From contig OZ245752.1 in the NCBI GenBank assembly GCA_965227455.1, positions 620,001 to 684,000 of the forward strand: DNA of 64,000 nt, written 5' to 3'. Both the position numbers and the translations under genes were made by a program. A model generated the notes under the pieces. That model was not told where the DNA came from. It did not search any database and worked only from the letters and a program-made list of their open reading frames with translations. The stretch comes from JABDIP01 sp965227455 (lineage in GTDB: Bacteria; Pseudomonadota; Alphaproteobacteria; DSM-16000; Inquilinaceae). This document shows positions 44,833 through 54,059 of this stretch, in pieces (position 1 is the first letter of the stretch; the number at the start of each line of letters is the position of its first letter).

Positions 44833-47112
44833 ATGTCAGCGCATCACGAAATGCCGAAGGGCGTCGAGCCGGGCCTGGCCATGCAGGCCGGTCAGGGGCG
44901 GGCGCTGCCGGGCATCCTGCCGGCCTTTGCGGCGACGCTGTTCCTGAGCGCGCTGCTGCTGTTCTGGGTCCAGCCGATGTTCACCAAGATGGTGCTGCCC
45001 ATGCTGGGCGGCGTGCCGGCGGTGTGGAACACGGCGATGCTGTTCTTCCAGACCGCACTTCTGGCCGGCTACGCCTATGCCCATCTCAGCTCGCGCTTCC
45101 TCGGCTTGCGCTGGCAGGTGATCCTGCATCTGGGGCTGCTGGCCCTGGCGGCCACCGCCCTGCCCATCGCCGTCGCGCCGGGCTGGACGCCGCCCACCGA
45201 GGGCATGCCGGTGGGCTGGCTGATCGGGCTGTTCGGCGTCTCGGTGGGGCTGCCCTTCTTCGTGGTATCGGCGACCGCACCCCTGCTGCAGCGCTGGTTC
45301 TCCCATAGCGGCCACGAGACCGCCGACGATCCCTATTACCTGTACGGCGCCAGCAATATCGGCTCCATGCTGGCGCTGCTGGGCTATCCGGTGCTGGTGG
45401 AGCCGGCCCTGACCCTGGCCGGCCAGTCCTGGTCCTGGGCCTCGGGTTACGGCGTGCTGGGCCTGCTGATCGTACTGTGCGCGGTTTATCTGCTGCGCGG
45501 CTCGGTGGGCGAGGGCTGGGCGATGCGGGCACACCGCGTGACGGTGTCGGCCCCGGCGGACCGGTCGGTGACCTGGCGGCGTCGGGCGCATTGGCTGGCG
45601 CTGGCCTTCGTGCCGTCGAGTCTTCTGCTCGGCGTGACCAGCCACATCACCACCGACATCGCGGCGGTGCCGCTGTTCTGGGTGATCCCGCTGGCGCTGT
45701 ACCTGCTGACCTTCGTGCTGACCTTCTCGCGCAAGCCGATCCTCAAGCATCAATGGATGCTGCGGGCGCAGGTACTACTGTTTCCGGTCCTCGGCCTCGT
45801 CTTCCTGCTGCAGAAGCCGATCCTGCCGGTGACCCTGCTGCATCTGGCGGGCTTCTTCGTCGGCGCCATGGTCTGCCATGGCGAGCTGTGGCGGAAGCGC
45901 CCCGAGATCAGCCACCTGACCGAGTTTTATCTCTGGATGTCCTTCGGCGGCATGCTGGGCGGTGTATTCAACGCGCTGATCTCGCCGGTGCTGTTCGATT
46001 CGGTCGTCGAATATCCCCTGGCCCTGGTGCTGGCCTGCGCATTGAGGCCTTGGAACGCCTTGCGCATCAGCCTGCCCGAGCCGGCCAAGATCGTCGCGGT
46101 GATCCTGCCGGCCGGTCTGTGCCTCGGCGTCACCATGCTTCTGGACATCGCCGAGATCGAGCCCTGGCAGGTCGGCATGTTCGCGGCGATCATCGTGCTC
46201 GCCCTGACGATCTACACCCAGTCCCGCCAGCCCATCGTCTTCGCCGCCTGCGTTGCCGGCTTCCTGGCCCTGGTGCCCACCTTCCTCGGTTCACAGAGCG
46301 ACATCCTGGCGCGGGAGCGCAGCTTCTTCGGGGTGCACACGGTCAAGATCATCGATCAGGGCCGGGTCACCGCCCTGGTGCACGGAACCACCATCCACGG
46401 CGCCCAATACCGCGATCCCCGACGCCGGCGGACCAGGCTGACCTATTATGTGGAGGCCGGGCCGGCCGGGTCCGTCTTCGCCGCCCTGCCGCAAACCGAC
46501 GCGCCCCGCCGGATCGCCGTTATCGGCCTCGGCACCGGATCGATGGCTTGCTATCGGCGCCCCGGCGAGGATTGGCGCTTCTACGAGATCGATCCGCTGG
46601 TCACCCATCTGGCCCGCGACTCCGGGCATTTCCACTTCCTGCCCGATTGCGCGCCGGACGTCCCGATCATCCATGGCGATGCCCGCGTGTCCCTGGAGAG
46701 GGGTGGCGACGGCCCGTTCGACCTGCTGGTTGTCGACGCTTTCTCCTCCGACGTGGTGCCTATCCACCTGATCACCCGCGAGGCGGTCTCGCTATATGGG
46801 CAGAGGCTCGCGCCCGGCGGCATCCTGCTGCTGCATATCAGCAATCGGAACCTGAGTTTGCGGCCGGCTCTGGCGGCGGTGCTGGCCGAGGCCGGCTTCA
46901 GCGCACGCGTGCAACGCTACGTCCCGGATGCGGAAGCGGCCGCCGAGGCGCTTGCTACCGCCACCGTGGCCGAATGGGTGGCGGCATCGGCCGACCCGGC
47001 GGCGCTGTCGGTCCTCGATGTCGACCCCCGCTGGGAGCCCCTGGCCGCGGAGCCCGGCTATCGCGCCTGGACCGACGATTATTCCAATATCTTCAAGGCT
47101 TTGAATTGGTAG
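44833..47112 (+). CDS. Membrane protein fused to spermidine-synthase-like domain, copy 2
   Basis: 759 residues. Same layout as copy 1, starting 30 bp after it. The N-terminal membrane half is nearly identical to copy 1. The region LLFPVLGLVFLLQKPI and the soluble domain are diverged: VIGLGTGSMACY, YEIDP, HGDARVSL, VDAFSSDVVPIHL. The conserved GDAR and DAF-SD motifs argue that all copies are active proteins. Function unknown. Confidence 0.85.
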   Translation: MSAHHEMPKGVEPGLAMQAGQGRALPGILPAFAATLFLSALLLFWVQPMFTKMVLPMLGGVPAVWNTAMLFFQTALLAGYAYAHLSSRFLGLRWQVILHLGLLALAATALPIAVAPGWTPPTEGMPVGWLIGLFGVSVGLPFFVVSATAPLLQRWFSHSGHETADDPYYLYGASNIGSMLALLGYPVLVEPALTLAGQSWSWASGYGVLGLLIVLCAVYLLRGSVGEGWAMRAHRVTVSAPADRSVTWRRRAHWLALAFVPSSLLLGVTSHITTDIAAVPLFWVIPLALYLLTFVLTFSRKPILKHQWMLRAQVLLFPVLGLVFLLQKPILPVTLLHLAGFFVGAMVCHGELWRKRPEISHLTEFYLWMSFGGMLGGVFNALISPVLFDSVVEYPLALVLACALRPWNALRISLPEPAKIVAVILPAGLCLGVTMLLDIAEIEPWQVGMFAAIIVLALTIYTQSRQPIVFAACVAGFLALVPTFLGSQSDILARERSFFGVHTVKIIDQGRVTALVHGTTIHGAQYRDPRRRRTRLTYYVEAGPAGSVFAALPQTDAPRRIAVIGLGTGSMACYRRPGEDWRFYEIDPLVTHLARDSGHFHFLPDCAPDVPIIHGDARVSLERGGDGPFDLLVVDAFSSDVVPIHLITREAVSLYGQRLAPGGILLLHISNRNLSLRPALAAVLAEAGFSARVQRYVPDAEAAAEALATATVAEWVAASADPAALSVLDVDPRWEPLAAEPGYRAWTDDYSNIFKALNW
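44902..45747. repeat. Near-identical direct repeat, right copy
   Basis: Right partner of the 42595-43440 repeat. It ends at the same codon (the Lys-His before WML). Such a pair of long direct repeats could also recombine to delete 2.3 kb and leave a single hybrid gene. Confidence 0.9.
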
Positions 47113-47229
47113 GGCCGGCGCTGTTCCGGGGCCGCTGCGGCAAGCATTTCTTAGGGCTTCGGCGGCTAGGCTGGCGCGCCGCTTGGGGCTCTCCCCCGGC
47201 GGTTCAATTGGGGACTGCGTAGAATCCGG

Positions 47230-49476
47230 ATGTTTGGTACTGCCAACCGCAATAGCCGTATTGGCCAGCTGAGCCCGAGCGTCGCCTTCGGCGTGCTGCC
47301 GGTCTTCGCCACGACGCTGTTCATCAGCGCGGTGCTGCTGTTCTGGGTCCAGCCGATGTTCACCAAGATGGTGTTGCCGCTGCTGGGCGGCGCGCCGTCG
47401 GTGTGGAACACGGCGATGCTGTTCTTCCAGACCATGCTGCTGGCCGGCTATGCCTATGCCCATCTCACCAGCCGGCTGTTGCGGTTCCGCTGGCAGGTGC
47501 TGCTGCATGGAATCGTCCTGGCGGTTGCCCTTGTCACGCTGCCGCTCGGGGTCGCCGAGGGCTGGTCGCCGCCATCCGACGGCACGCCGGTGGTCTGGCT
47601 GATCGGCCTGTACGCAGTCTCCGTCGGCCTGCCTTTCTTTGCCATTTCCGCGACCGCGCCGCTGCTGCAGCGTTGGTTCTCCCATACCGGGCACGAGACC
47701 GCCGAGGATCCGTACTATCTCTATGCCGCCAGCAATATCGGCAGCATCCTGGCGCTGTTCGCCTATCCAATCGTGCTGGAGCCGACGCTGACCCTGGCCG
47801 GGCAATCCTGGGCCTGGACCATCGGCTATGTGGCGCTGTGCATGATGATCGCCGCCAGCGCGGTGAAGGTGTTCCGCAGCGCCGGCGACTTCCGGGCGCC
47901 GGCGGGCGCGGCGCCGGCCCCGGCGCACGAGCGCACGCAAGCCATCGGATGGCAGCGGCGGGCGCACTGGGTCTTCCTGGCCTTCGTGCCGTCGAGCCTA
48001 CTGCTCGGCGTCACCACCCACATCACCACCGATGTCGCCGCCGCACCCTTCCTGTGGGTGATCCCGCTGGCGCTCTACCTGTTGACCTTCGTGCTGACCT
48101 TCGCCCGCAATCCGCTGCTGCCGCATCGCCGGATGCTGCAGGTGCATCCTTTTGTGATGATCCTCGGCGCTGCGTTCTTCTGGGCCACCAATCCGTTCTA
48201 TCTGCTGCTGCCGCTGCATCTGCTGGTCTTCTTCGTCGCCGCGATGGTCTGCCATGGCGAGCTGATCGGACGCCGGCCGGCTGCCAGCCACCTGACCGAG
48301 TTCTATTTCTGGATGTCCTTCGGCGGCATGCTCGGCGGCGTGTTCAATGCGCTGCTGGCGCCGGTGCTGCTGGATTCGATCGCCGAATACCCGCTGGTCC
48401 TGGCCCTGGCCTGCCTTGCCCGGCCCTGGCCGAAGGACAAGATGCGGGCGCTGCGGCGGATCGACTGGCTGGGCCCGGTGCTGGTCGCGGCCCTGCTGCT
48501 GATCTCCGACGTGATCCTCGGTCGGCCCGTCACCTCGGACTCCGATCTGGCGATCGTCCTGATGTTCCTGATCCTGCCGGTGCTGGCCTTTCTCAGCCGC
48601 AGCCGTCCGGGTGGGCTGGCCATGGGGCTGGGCGCGCTGCTGGTGTTCGGTCCGATCCTCATGCACAACGGCGAAACGCTGGTCCGGGACCGCAGCTTCT
48701 TCGGGGTCTATAGCGTGCGGGCGCAGCAGGACGGCGCTTACCACATCCTGATGCACGGCACGACCCATCACGGGGCCCAGTATCGCGATGCCGAACGCCG
48801 GCGCCTGCCCACCGCCTATTACTACCCGACCGGCCCCGTCGGCGGCCTGTTCGAGGCGTTGAACGAGACCCGGACGCTGCGGCGGGTGGGCGTGATCGGG
48901 CTGGGCAGCGGCGCCTTGTCCTGCTACCGGCGCGATGCCCAGAGCTGGACCTTCTATGAGATCGATCCGGCGGTGACCGCGCTGGCCCAGGATCTGCGCT
49001 ACTTCCACCATCTGGCGGAATGCGCCCCGGGCTCCCCGGTGGTGCATGGCGATGCCCGGCTTTCCCTCGAGGCGGAGCCGGACGGCCATTTCGATCTGCT
49101 GATCAGCGACGCTTTCTCATCGGACTCGATCCCGGTTCATCTGGTGACCCGCGAGGCGCTTCAGCTTTTCGTGGACAAGCTGGCGCCGAACGGCGTGCTG
49201 CTGATCAATATTTCCAACCGGAACATCGATCTGGAGCCGGTCCTTGCCGAACTGGCACAGCAGTTGGGCGTGGCGACGCGGATCGCGCATTTCCGTCCAT
49301 CGATCGAGGACCGCGAGAATTCGGCGCTCATCGCGGACTGGGTCGTGATGACCCGGCCGGGCGACGATGCGTTCCTGGATGACCGGCCGGCCTGGGGGCC
49401 GTTGCGCCGCGAGCCGGGCACCCGGGCCTGGACGGACGATTACTCCAATATCGTCGGCGCGCTGCGCTGGTGGTGA
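47230..49476 (+). CDS. Membrane protein fused to spermidine-synthase-like domain, copy 3
   Basis: 748 residues. Same family and order of motifs (VIGLGSGALSCY, YEIDPAVTALAQD, HGDARLSL, SDAFSSDSIPVHLVTREAL), but diverged from copies 1 and 2 along its whole length, so it has not shared their recent conversion. It begins 117 bp after copy 2 and ends 6 bp from the convergent bamE stop. Function unknown. Confidence 0.85.
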   Translation: MFGTANRNSRIGQLSPSVAFGVLPVFATTLFISAVLLFWVQPMFTKMVLPLLGGAPSVWNTAMLFFQTMLLAGYAYAHLTSRLLRFRWQVLLHGIVLAVALVTLPLGVAEGWSPPSDGTPVVWLIGLYAVSVGLPFFAISATAPLLQRWFSHTGHETAEDPYYLYAASNIGSILALFAYPIVLEPTLTLAGQSWAWTIGYVALCMMIAASAVKVFRSAGDFRAPAGAAPAPAHERTQAIGWQRRAHWVFLAFVPSSLLLGVTTHITTDVAAAPFLWVIPLALYLLTFVLTFARNPLLPHRRMLQVHPFVMILGAAFFWATNPFYLLLPLHLLVFFVAAMVCHGELIGRRPAASHLTEFYFWMSFGGMLGGVFNALLAPVLLDSIAEYPLVLALACLARPWPKDKMRALRRIDWLGPVLVAALLLISDVILGRPVTSDSDLAIVLMFLILPVLAFLSRSRPGGLAMGLGALLVFGPILMHNGETLVRDRSFFGVYSVRAQQDGAYHILMHGTTHHGAQYRDAERRRLPTAYYYPTGPVGGLFEALNETRTLRRVGVIGLGSGALSCYRRDAQSWTFYEIDPAVTALAQDLRYFHHLAECAPGSPVVHGDARLSLEAEPDGHFDLLISDAFSSDSIPVHLVTREALQLFVDKLAPNGVLLINISNRNIDLEPVLAELAQQLGVATRIAHFRPSIEDRENSALIADWVVMTRPGDDAFLDDRPAWGPLRREPGTRAWTDDYSNIVGALRWW

Positions 49477-49482
49477 GGCCGG

Positions 49483-49971
49483 CTAGCGCTGGCCGGGTCC
49501 GCCCGGTCCCCCGGGCCCCGATGACGGCGTATTGAAGCGGCCGAAATTGCCGAGAAGCTGTTCCAGCACGGTGAGCCGGCGTCCCAGGGTGGGCGTCTCG
49601 CGCTCGACCAGCTCGACCGTCTGGGCGTCGTCCAGATCCAGATCCTCGATCTGGCGGACAATGCCGGTTTCGGTGAACTCCACCCGGATGACCCGGCGTT
49701 CGACGATCTCGGGGTCGAAGAAGGCGACCTTCTCGGTACGCTGCCCGATATAGTACCAGGTCTGCCGATCGAAGGTGGAGACCGTCGTCGGCGATCCGAA
49801 CACGTTGGCCACGTCATTGGCGGTGCTGCGGCCGACGATGATCCGGTCGAACCGCTCATTGTCGATCAGGTTGCCGCGCGTCGCCATCACCGGAGAGCAG
49901 GCGGCGGCGCCGACAAGCACCGCTGCGGCCATGGCCAGACGGGCGAGGCGGTGTAACTCAGACAAGACCAT
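49483..49971 (-). CDS. bamE: Outer membrane assembly lipoprotein BamE
   Basis: 162 residues. Lipoprotein signal peptide with lipobox LVGAAAC (Cys25). SmpA/OmlA domain: IIVGRSTANDVANVFGSPT, DRQTWYYIGQRTEK, RVIRVEFTETG. The tail is Gly/Pro-rich. Part of the BAM complex that inserts outer-membrane beta-barrels. Divergent from the CBP3-like gene, as is usual in alphaproteobacteria. Confidence 0.94.
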   Translation of the reverse strand: MVLSELHRLARLAMAAAVLVGAAACSPVMATRGNLIDNERFDRIIVGRSTANDVANVFGSPTTVSTFDRQTWYYIGQRTEKVAFFDPEIVERRVIRVEFTETGIVRQIEDLDLDDAQTVELVERETPTLGRRLTVLEQLLGNFGRFNTPSSGPGGPGGPGQR

Positions 49972-50146
49972 CTACGGTTCACCCTAGCGGCGGGTGGCGC
50001 GCGACCCCTGCCGCTTTCGGCATGTCGCGGGCATTCCACCCATTGACGAACCGGTGCTAAAACACCAGTTCGAACGGCGCCATCATCAACACGAAACACT
50101 CTCTGTCAACGGGACCATCGCCGATGCGGTGGAAGGGGATGCCCCG

Positions 50147-50686
50147 GTGATCTCGAAACTGTTCCGCCCAGACCCGCAGGAAACTGCCGTCCAGCACCTC
50201 TATGTGCGGCTGGTGGAGCGTTCGCGGGAGCCCGGATTCTATCTCAATTGCGGCGTGCCGGATACCTTCGACGGGCGCTTCGACATGCTGGTCCTGCACA
50301 TCTTCATGATCCTCGACCGGCTGGCCGGCCGCGGCGAGCGGGAGGATGCGGTGGTCCAGGCGCTGATCGACCGGCTGTTCGCCGATATGGACGTGACCCT
50401 GCGCGAGATGGGGGTCGGCGATCTGAGCGTCGGCAAGAAGGTCAAGCGCATGGCGGAGGCCTTCTATGGCCGGTCCCGCGCCTATCGGGAGGGGCTGGCT
50501 TCGGCCGATGACGAGGCGCTGGCCGATGCCCTGCGGCGCAACCTGTATCGGACGGCGGAGGGAACCCCGTCCCAGGTTGCCGCGATGGCGGGCTACGTTC
50601 GGCGCGAATGCGCCACGCTGGCGGAGCAGCCGGTCGACGTCCTGCTGGCCGAGGATGGCCCGCGCTTCGGCCCGGCGCCGCATTGA
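50147..50686 (+). CDS. Ubiquinol-cytochrome c chaperone (CBP3-like)
   Basis: 179 residues from the GTG at 50147, with GGAAGGGGAT upstream; a longer reading from 49994 lacks support. The domain matches bacterial CBP3 homologs: LYVRLVERSREPGFY, VPDTFDGRFDMLVLHIFMIL, DVTLREMGVGDLSVGKKVKRM, AFYGRSRAY. In mitochondria CBP3 aids cytochrome b maturation. It precedes DUF177. Confidence 0.9.
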   Translation: MISKLFRPDPQETAVQHLYVRLVERSREPGFYLNCGVPDTFDGRFDMLVLHIFMILDRLAGRGEREDAVVQALIDRLFADMDVTLREMGVGDLSVGKKVKRMAEAFYGRSRAYREGLASADDEALADALRRNLYRTAEGTPSQVAAMAGYVRRECATLAEQPVDVLLAEDGPRFGPAPH

Positions 50687-50699
50687 GGGGGTGGGGCGA

Positions 50700-51245
50700 A
50701 TGAGCGAAAAGATGCCCGAATTCAGCCGGCCGGTGTCGCTGGAAGAGCTGCGCGGCGGGCAGGTGCGCCAGACCATCGCGGCGACGAAAGAGGAGTGTCG
50801 GGACTTGGCCCGGCGCCTGGGACTGTCGGCGATCGCCAGCCTGACGGCGACGGTCACTCTGGAGCAGCGGAAATCCGGCAAGATCGTCGTTGTCGCCGGG
50901 CATTTCGAGGCCGAGGTGACGCAGACCTGCGTGGTGACCCTGGAGCCCCTGCCGCGCACCGTGTCGGACTCCTTCGCCCTGCGGCTGGCGCCGGAGCCGG
51001 AGCCCGGGGATGCGGAGATCGTCGATATCGACCCTGTCACCGAGGACGAGCCCGAACCGATCGACGGGGATAATGTCGATATCGGCGAGCTGGTGGCGCA
51101 GCACCTTTCACTGGCGCTGGATCCCTATCCCCGTGCGGAGGGCGCCATCCTGGATGCCGAGGCACTGGCCGCGGGCGACCGCTCTGACGATGCGGCCGAG
51201 GAGGGGCCGTTCGCCAAACTGGCACGGCTGAAACCGAAGGCTTGA
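50700..51245 (+). CDS. DUF177 (YceD-like) protein
   Basis: 181 residues. Typical DUF177: FSRPVSLEELRGGQ, GHFEAEVTQTCVVTLEPLP with the CVV motif, and the acidic end DEPEPIDGDNVDIGELVAQ followed by LSLALDPYPR. The family is linked to 23S rRNA accumulation in E. coli and is commonly next to rpmF, as here. Confidence 0.93.
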   Translation: MSEKMPEFSRPVSLEELRGGQVRQTIAATKEECRDLARRLGLSAIASLTATVTLEQRKSGKIVVVAGHFEAEVTQTCVVTLEPLPRTVSDSFALRLAPEPEPGDAEIVDIDPVTEDEPEPIDGDNVDIGELVAQHLSLALDPYPRAEGAILDAEALAAGDRSDDAAEEGPFAKLARLKPKA

Positions 51246-51321
51246 CCGGCAACCGGTCGGAAATGGCAAGTCTTGCCGCTTGCCCCGGCGATGCAATTCC
51301 AGTATTACACGCCCCGCAGCA

Positions 51322-51345
51322 GGCGGCCCGGCGTGGCCGCCTTTT
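51322..51345 (+). terminator. Terminator-like hairpin just before rpmF
   Basis: GGCGGCC at 51322-51328 pairs with GGCCGCC at 51335-51341, 6-nt loop, followed by TTTT. It lies 77 nt after the DUF177 stop and only 21 nt before the rpmF start, so it may terminate the upstream unit or act as an attenuator in the rpmF leader. Confidence 0.65.
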
Positions 51346-51366
51346 GAAATAGCGAGTTCTGAAGAA

Positions 51367-51552
51367 ATGGCCGTTCCCAAGAGAAAAACGTCGATATCGC
51401 GGCGTAACATGCGCCGCGCGCATGATTCCTTGAGCTCCGGGGCGTATGCGGAATGCCCCAATTGCGGCGAGTTGAAGCGCCCCCACCACGTTTGCGGGGC
51501 CTGCGGCTACTATGATGGCCGCGAGGTGACTGACGCGTCAGCGGACGCATAG
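51367..51552 (+). CDS. rpmF: Ribosomal protein bL32
   Basis: 61 residues. MAVPKRKTSISRRNMRRAHD is the universal N-terminus. The zinc ribbon CPNC...CGAC is intact. It follows a terminator-like hairpin and precedes plsX, the conserved rpmF-plsX-fabH order. Confidence 0.97.
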   Translation: MAVPKRKTSISRRNMRRAHDSLSSGAYAECPNCGELKRPHHVCGACGYYDGREVTDASADA

Positions 51553-51585
51553 CGGCGCCTCCGCGCCGTTGTGAGCTCAGGGCCT

Positions 51586-52665
51586 ATGACCGCAAACGCG
51601 GCGTCGACGCCACTGACCATCGCGCTAGATGCCATGGGGGGCGACCATGCCCCGGACATGGTGATCGCTGGTGCCGAAATCGCCCGGCAGCACCATCCGA
51701 CCGTGCGGTTCCTCATCTTCGGGGACGAGGCGCGAATCGGCCCGCTGCTGGCGCAGCGGCCCAAGCTGGCCGAGATGTCGGAGGTTCGCCACACCAGCGA
51801 GATCGTGACCAACGACGCCAAGCCGTCGCAGGCGCTGCGCGGCGGTCGCGAGTCGAGCATGCGCCTGTCCATCAACGCGGTTGCCGATGGCGAGGCCCAT
51901 TGCGTGGTCTCCGCCGGCAATACCGGTGCGCTGATGGCGATGGCCAAGTTCGTGCTGAAGACCATGCCGGGCATCGACCGCCCTGCAATTGCCACGTTTT
52001 TTCCCACTCTGCGCAGTGAAAGCGTGTTGCTGGACATGGGCGCCAACATCGAGTGCCGGCCGGAACATCTGGTGCAGTTCGCGGTGATGGGTGCGGTGTT
52101 CGCCAAATCGGTGCTGGGCCTGAAGGAGCCCACGATCGGCGTCCTGAACGTCGGCGGCGAGGCGCTGAAAGGCAATGACGTGGTCAAGGAGGCGGCGGCC
52201 CAGCTGCGCGAGATGGAGGGGCTGCCGGGCCGGTTCGAGGGTTTTGTCGAGGGCGACGACATACCGACGGGCACCGTCGACGTCATCGTCACCGACGGCT
52301 TCACCGGCAACATCGCCCTGAAGACAGCGGAAGGAACCGTGAAGCTGTTCGCCGAATACCTGCGCCGCACGTTCCGCTCTTCGATCCTGGCCCGGATCGG
52401 CTATGTGCTGGCGCGCGGCGCGTTCCTCAAGCTGCGTGACCGGCTCGATCCGCGCAAATACAACGGCGCCATGTTCCTCGGCCTGGGCGGCATCTGCATC
52501 AAGAGCCATGGCGGCACCGATGCGCACGGCTTTGCCAGCGCCATCGACGCCGGCATCGATCTGGTCCACAACGGCTTCAACGACAAGGTGAGGGACGGTC
52601 TCCATCACTTTGAAAATCAAGCGCAGGAAGGCATCTCGACCAAAGTTGGAGATGTCGCCGAATGA
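51586..52665 (+). CDS. plsX: Phosphate acyltransferase PlsX
   Basis: 359 residues from MTANAASTPL. TIALDAMGGDHAPDMVIAGA, VVSAGNTGALMAMAKF, LDMGANIECRPEHLVQFA, GGICIKSHGGTDAHGFASAI. It makes acyl-phosphate from acyl-ACP for phospholipid synthesis. Overlaps fabH by 4 bp (ATGA). Confidence 0.96.
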   Translation: MTANAASTPLTIALDAMGGDHAPDMVIAGAEIARQHHPTVRFLIFGDEARIGPLLAQRPKLAEMSEVRHTSEIVTNDAKPSQALRGGRESSMRLSINAVADGEAHCVVSAGNTGALMAMAKFVLKTMPGIDRPAIATFFPTLRSESVLLDMGANIECRPEHLVQFAVMGAVFAKSVLGLKEPTIGVLNVGGEALKGNDVVKEAAAQLREMEGLPGRFEGFVEGDDIPTGTVDVIVTDGFTGNIALKTAEGTVKLFAEYLRRTFRSSILARIGYVLARGAFLKLRDRLDPRKYNGAMFLGLGGICIKSHGGTDAHGFASAIDAGIDLVHNGFNDKVRDGLHHFENQAQEGISTKVGDVAE

Positions 52666-53639
52666 GTGTCCGCAGAACCTGTTTCATCGGCTCCGGCGCC
52701 TATCTGCCGGACCGGGTGGTGACCAATGACGAACTCGCCGCCCAGGTCGACACCTCGGATGAATGGATCGTCCAGAGGACCGGCATCCGCCAAAGGCACT
52801 TCGCCGCCAAGGACCAGAAGACCTCCGATCTGGCGATCCGCGCCGCCGACGCGGCGCTGACCGATGCCGGGGTCCGGCCCGACGGCATCGATTTGATCGT
52901 CCTGGCCACTGCGACACCGGATCAGACGTTCCCCGCCACCGCGACCCGGGTGCAGGCCGGCCTCGGCCTCGGCGACAGCACCGCATTCGATGTCCAGGCG
53001 GTGTGCTCGGGTTTCCTCTACGCGCTGGCTGTGGCCGACAATTTCGTGCGGCTGGGGCAGGCGGACACGGCCCTGGTTATTGGGGCTGAGACATTTTCGC
53101 GCATCCTCGACTGGGAAGACCGTACCACCTGCGTGCTGTTCGGCGACGGCGCCGGCGCGGTGGTGGTGCAGGCGCAGGATGGCGCCGGCACCAATGAAGA
53201 TCGCGGCATCCTGACCACCCATCTGCATTCCGACGGGCAGCATCACGACCTGCTCTATGTCGATGGCGGCGTCTCTTCGACCCGCACCGTCGGGCATGTC
53301 CGTATGGCCGGCCGCGAAGTCTTCAAGCACGCCGTTGTGCGGCTTGCGGAGGTGGTCGACGAGGCGCTGGAAGCCACCGGGCTGACACCTGAGGACATCG
53401 ACTGGCTGGTGCCGCACCAGGCCAACAAGCGAATCATCGATGCCACTGCCAAGAAGCTCGACATGGATCCGGCCCGGGTGGTGATGACCGTCGAGCGGCA
53501 TGCCAACACCTCGGCCGCGTCGGTCCCGCTGGCGCTGGACACCGCCCTGAAGGATGGCCGCATCACGCCCGGAAATCTGGTGATGATGGAAGCGATGGGT
53601 GGCGGTTTCACCTGGGCATCGGCGCTGGCCCGCTGGTGA
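52662..53639 (+). CDS. fabH: 3-oxoacyl-ACP synthase III
   Basis: 325 residues. KAS III with the catalytic triad Cys in VQAVCSGFLYAL, His in VPHQANKRI and Asn in HANTSAASV. It starts fatty acid synthesis from acetyl-CoA and malonyl-ACP. The ATG overlaps the plsX stop. Confidence 0.97.
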   Translation: MSVRRTCFIGSGAYLPDRVVTNDELAAQVDTSDEWIVQRTGIRQRHFAAKDQKTSDLAIRAADAALTDAGVRPDGIDLIVLATATPDQTFPATATRVQAGLGLGDSTAFDVQAVCSGFLYALAVADNFVRLGQADTALVIGAETFSRILDWEDRTTCVLFGDGAGAVVVQAQDGAGTNEDRGILTTHLHSDGQHHDLLYVDGGVSSTRTVGHVRMAGREVFKHAVVRLAEVVDEALEATGLTPEDIDWLVPHQANKRIIDATAKKLDMDPARVVMTVERHANTSAASVPLALDTALKDGRITPGNLVMMEAMGGGFTWASALARW

Positions 53640-53739
53640 CATCTGTCCGGCCCGTGTCAAGGACCGGTTCCAACTCTGTGTAATTGACGGGATATTCCCT
53701 GCGAAGTACGGTTCCCCACATAAAAAGGGGGGGCCGGCA

Positions 53740-54057
53740 ATGGCAGAGACGACCGTAACACGCGCGCATCTCAGCGAAGCGGTCTACGAAGAAGTGGGAT
53801 TGTCGCGCAACGAATCAGCGGAATTGGTTGAGACGGTGCTTGAAGAAATCTCCGGCGCCCTGTCGCGCGGGGAGATGGTCAAGATTTCATCCTTCGGAAG
53901 TTTCGGAGTGCGCCAGAAGGGCCAGCGGATCGGACGCAACCCAAAAACCGGTGAGGAGGTTCCGATCCTGCCCCGCCGGGTTCTCGTATTCCGCGCCTCA
54001 CATGTCCTGAAAGACCGGATCAATGACGGACTCAACAGCCAGAAAGGTGCCGCCTGA
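53740..54057 (+). CDS. ihfA: Integration host factor, alpha subunit
   Basis: 105 residues. HU/IHF fold: TRAHLSEAVYEEVGLSRNES, VKISSFGSFGVRQKGQRIGR, the DNA-intercalating arm RNPKTGEEVPILPRRV. Strong SD AAGGGGGGG. Followed after 2 bp by the MerR-family gene, the standard ihfA-merR order. Confidence 0.95.
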   Translation: MAETTVTRAHLSEAVYEEVGLSRNESAELVETVLEEISGALSRGEMVKISSFGSFGVRQKGQRIGRNPKTGEEVPILPRRVLVFRASHVLKDRINDGLNSQKGAA

Positions 54058-54059
54058 GC

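Noticed and set aside
43743..49089. Very long opposite-strand and shifted-frame readings (up to 664 codons) in the tandem paralogs, pyrophosphatase and other genes
   Set aside because: High GC at third positions leaves antisense frames open; the sense products have clear domains and motifs.
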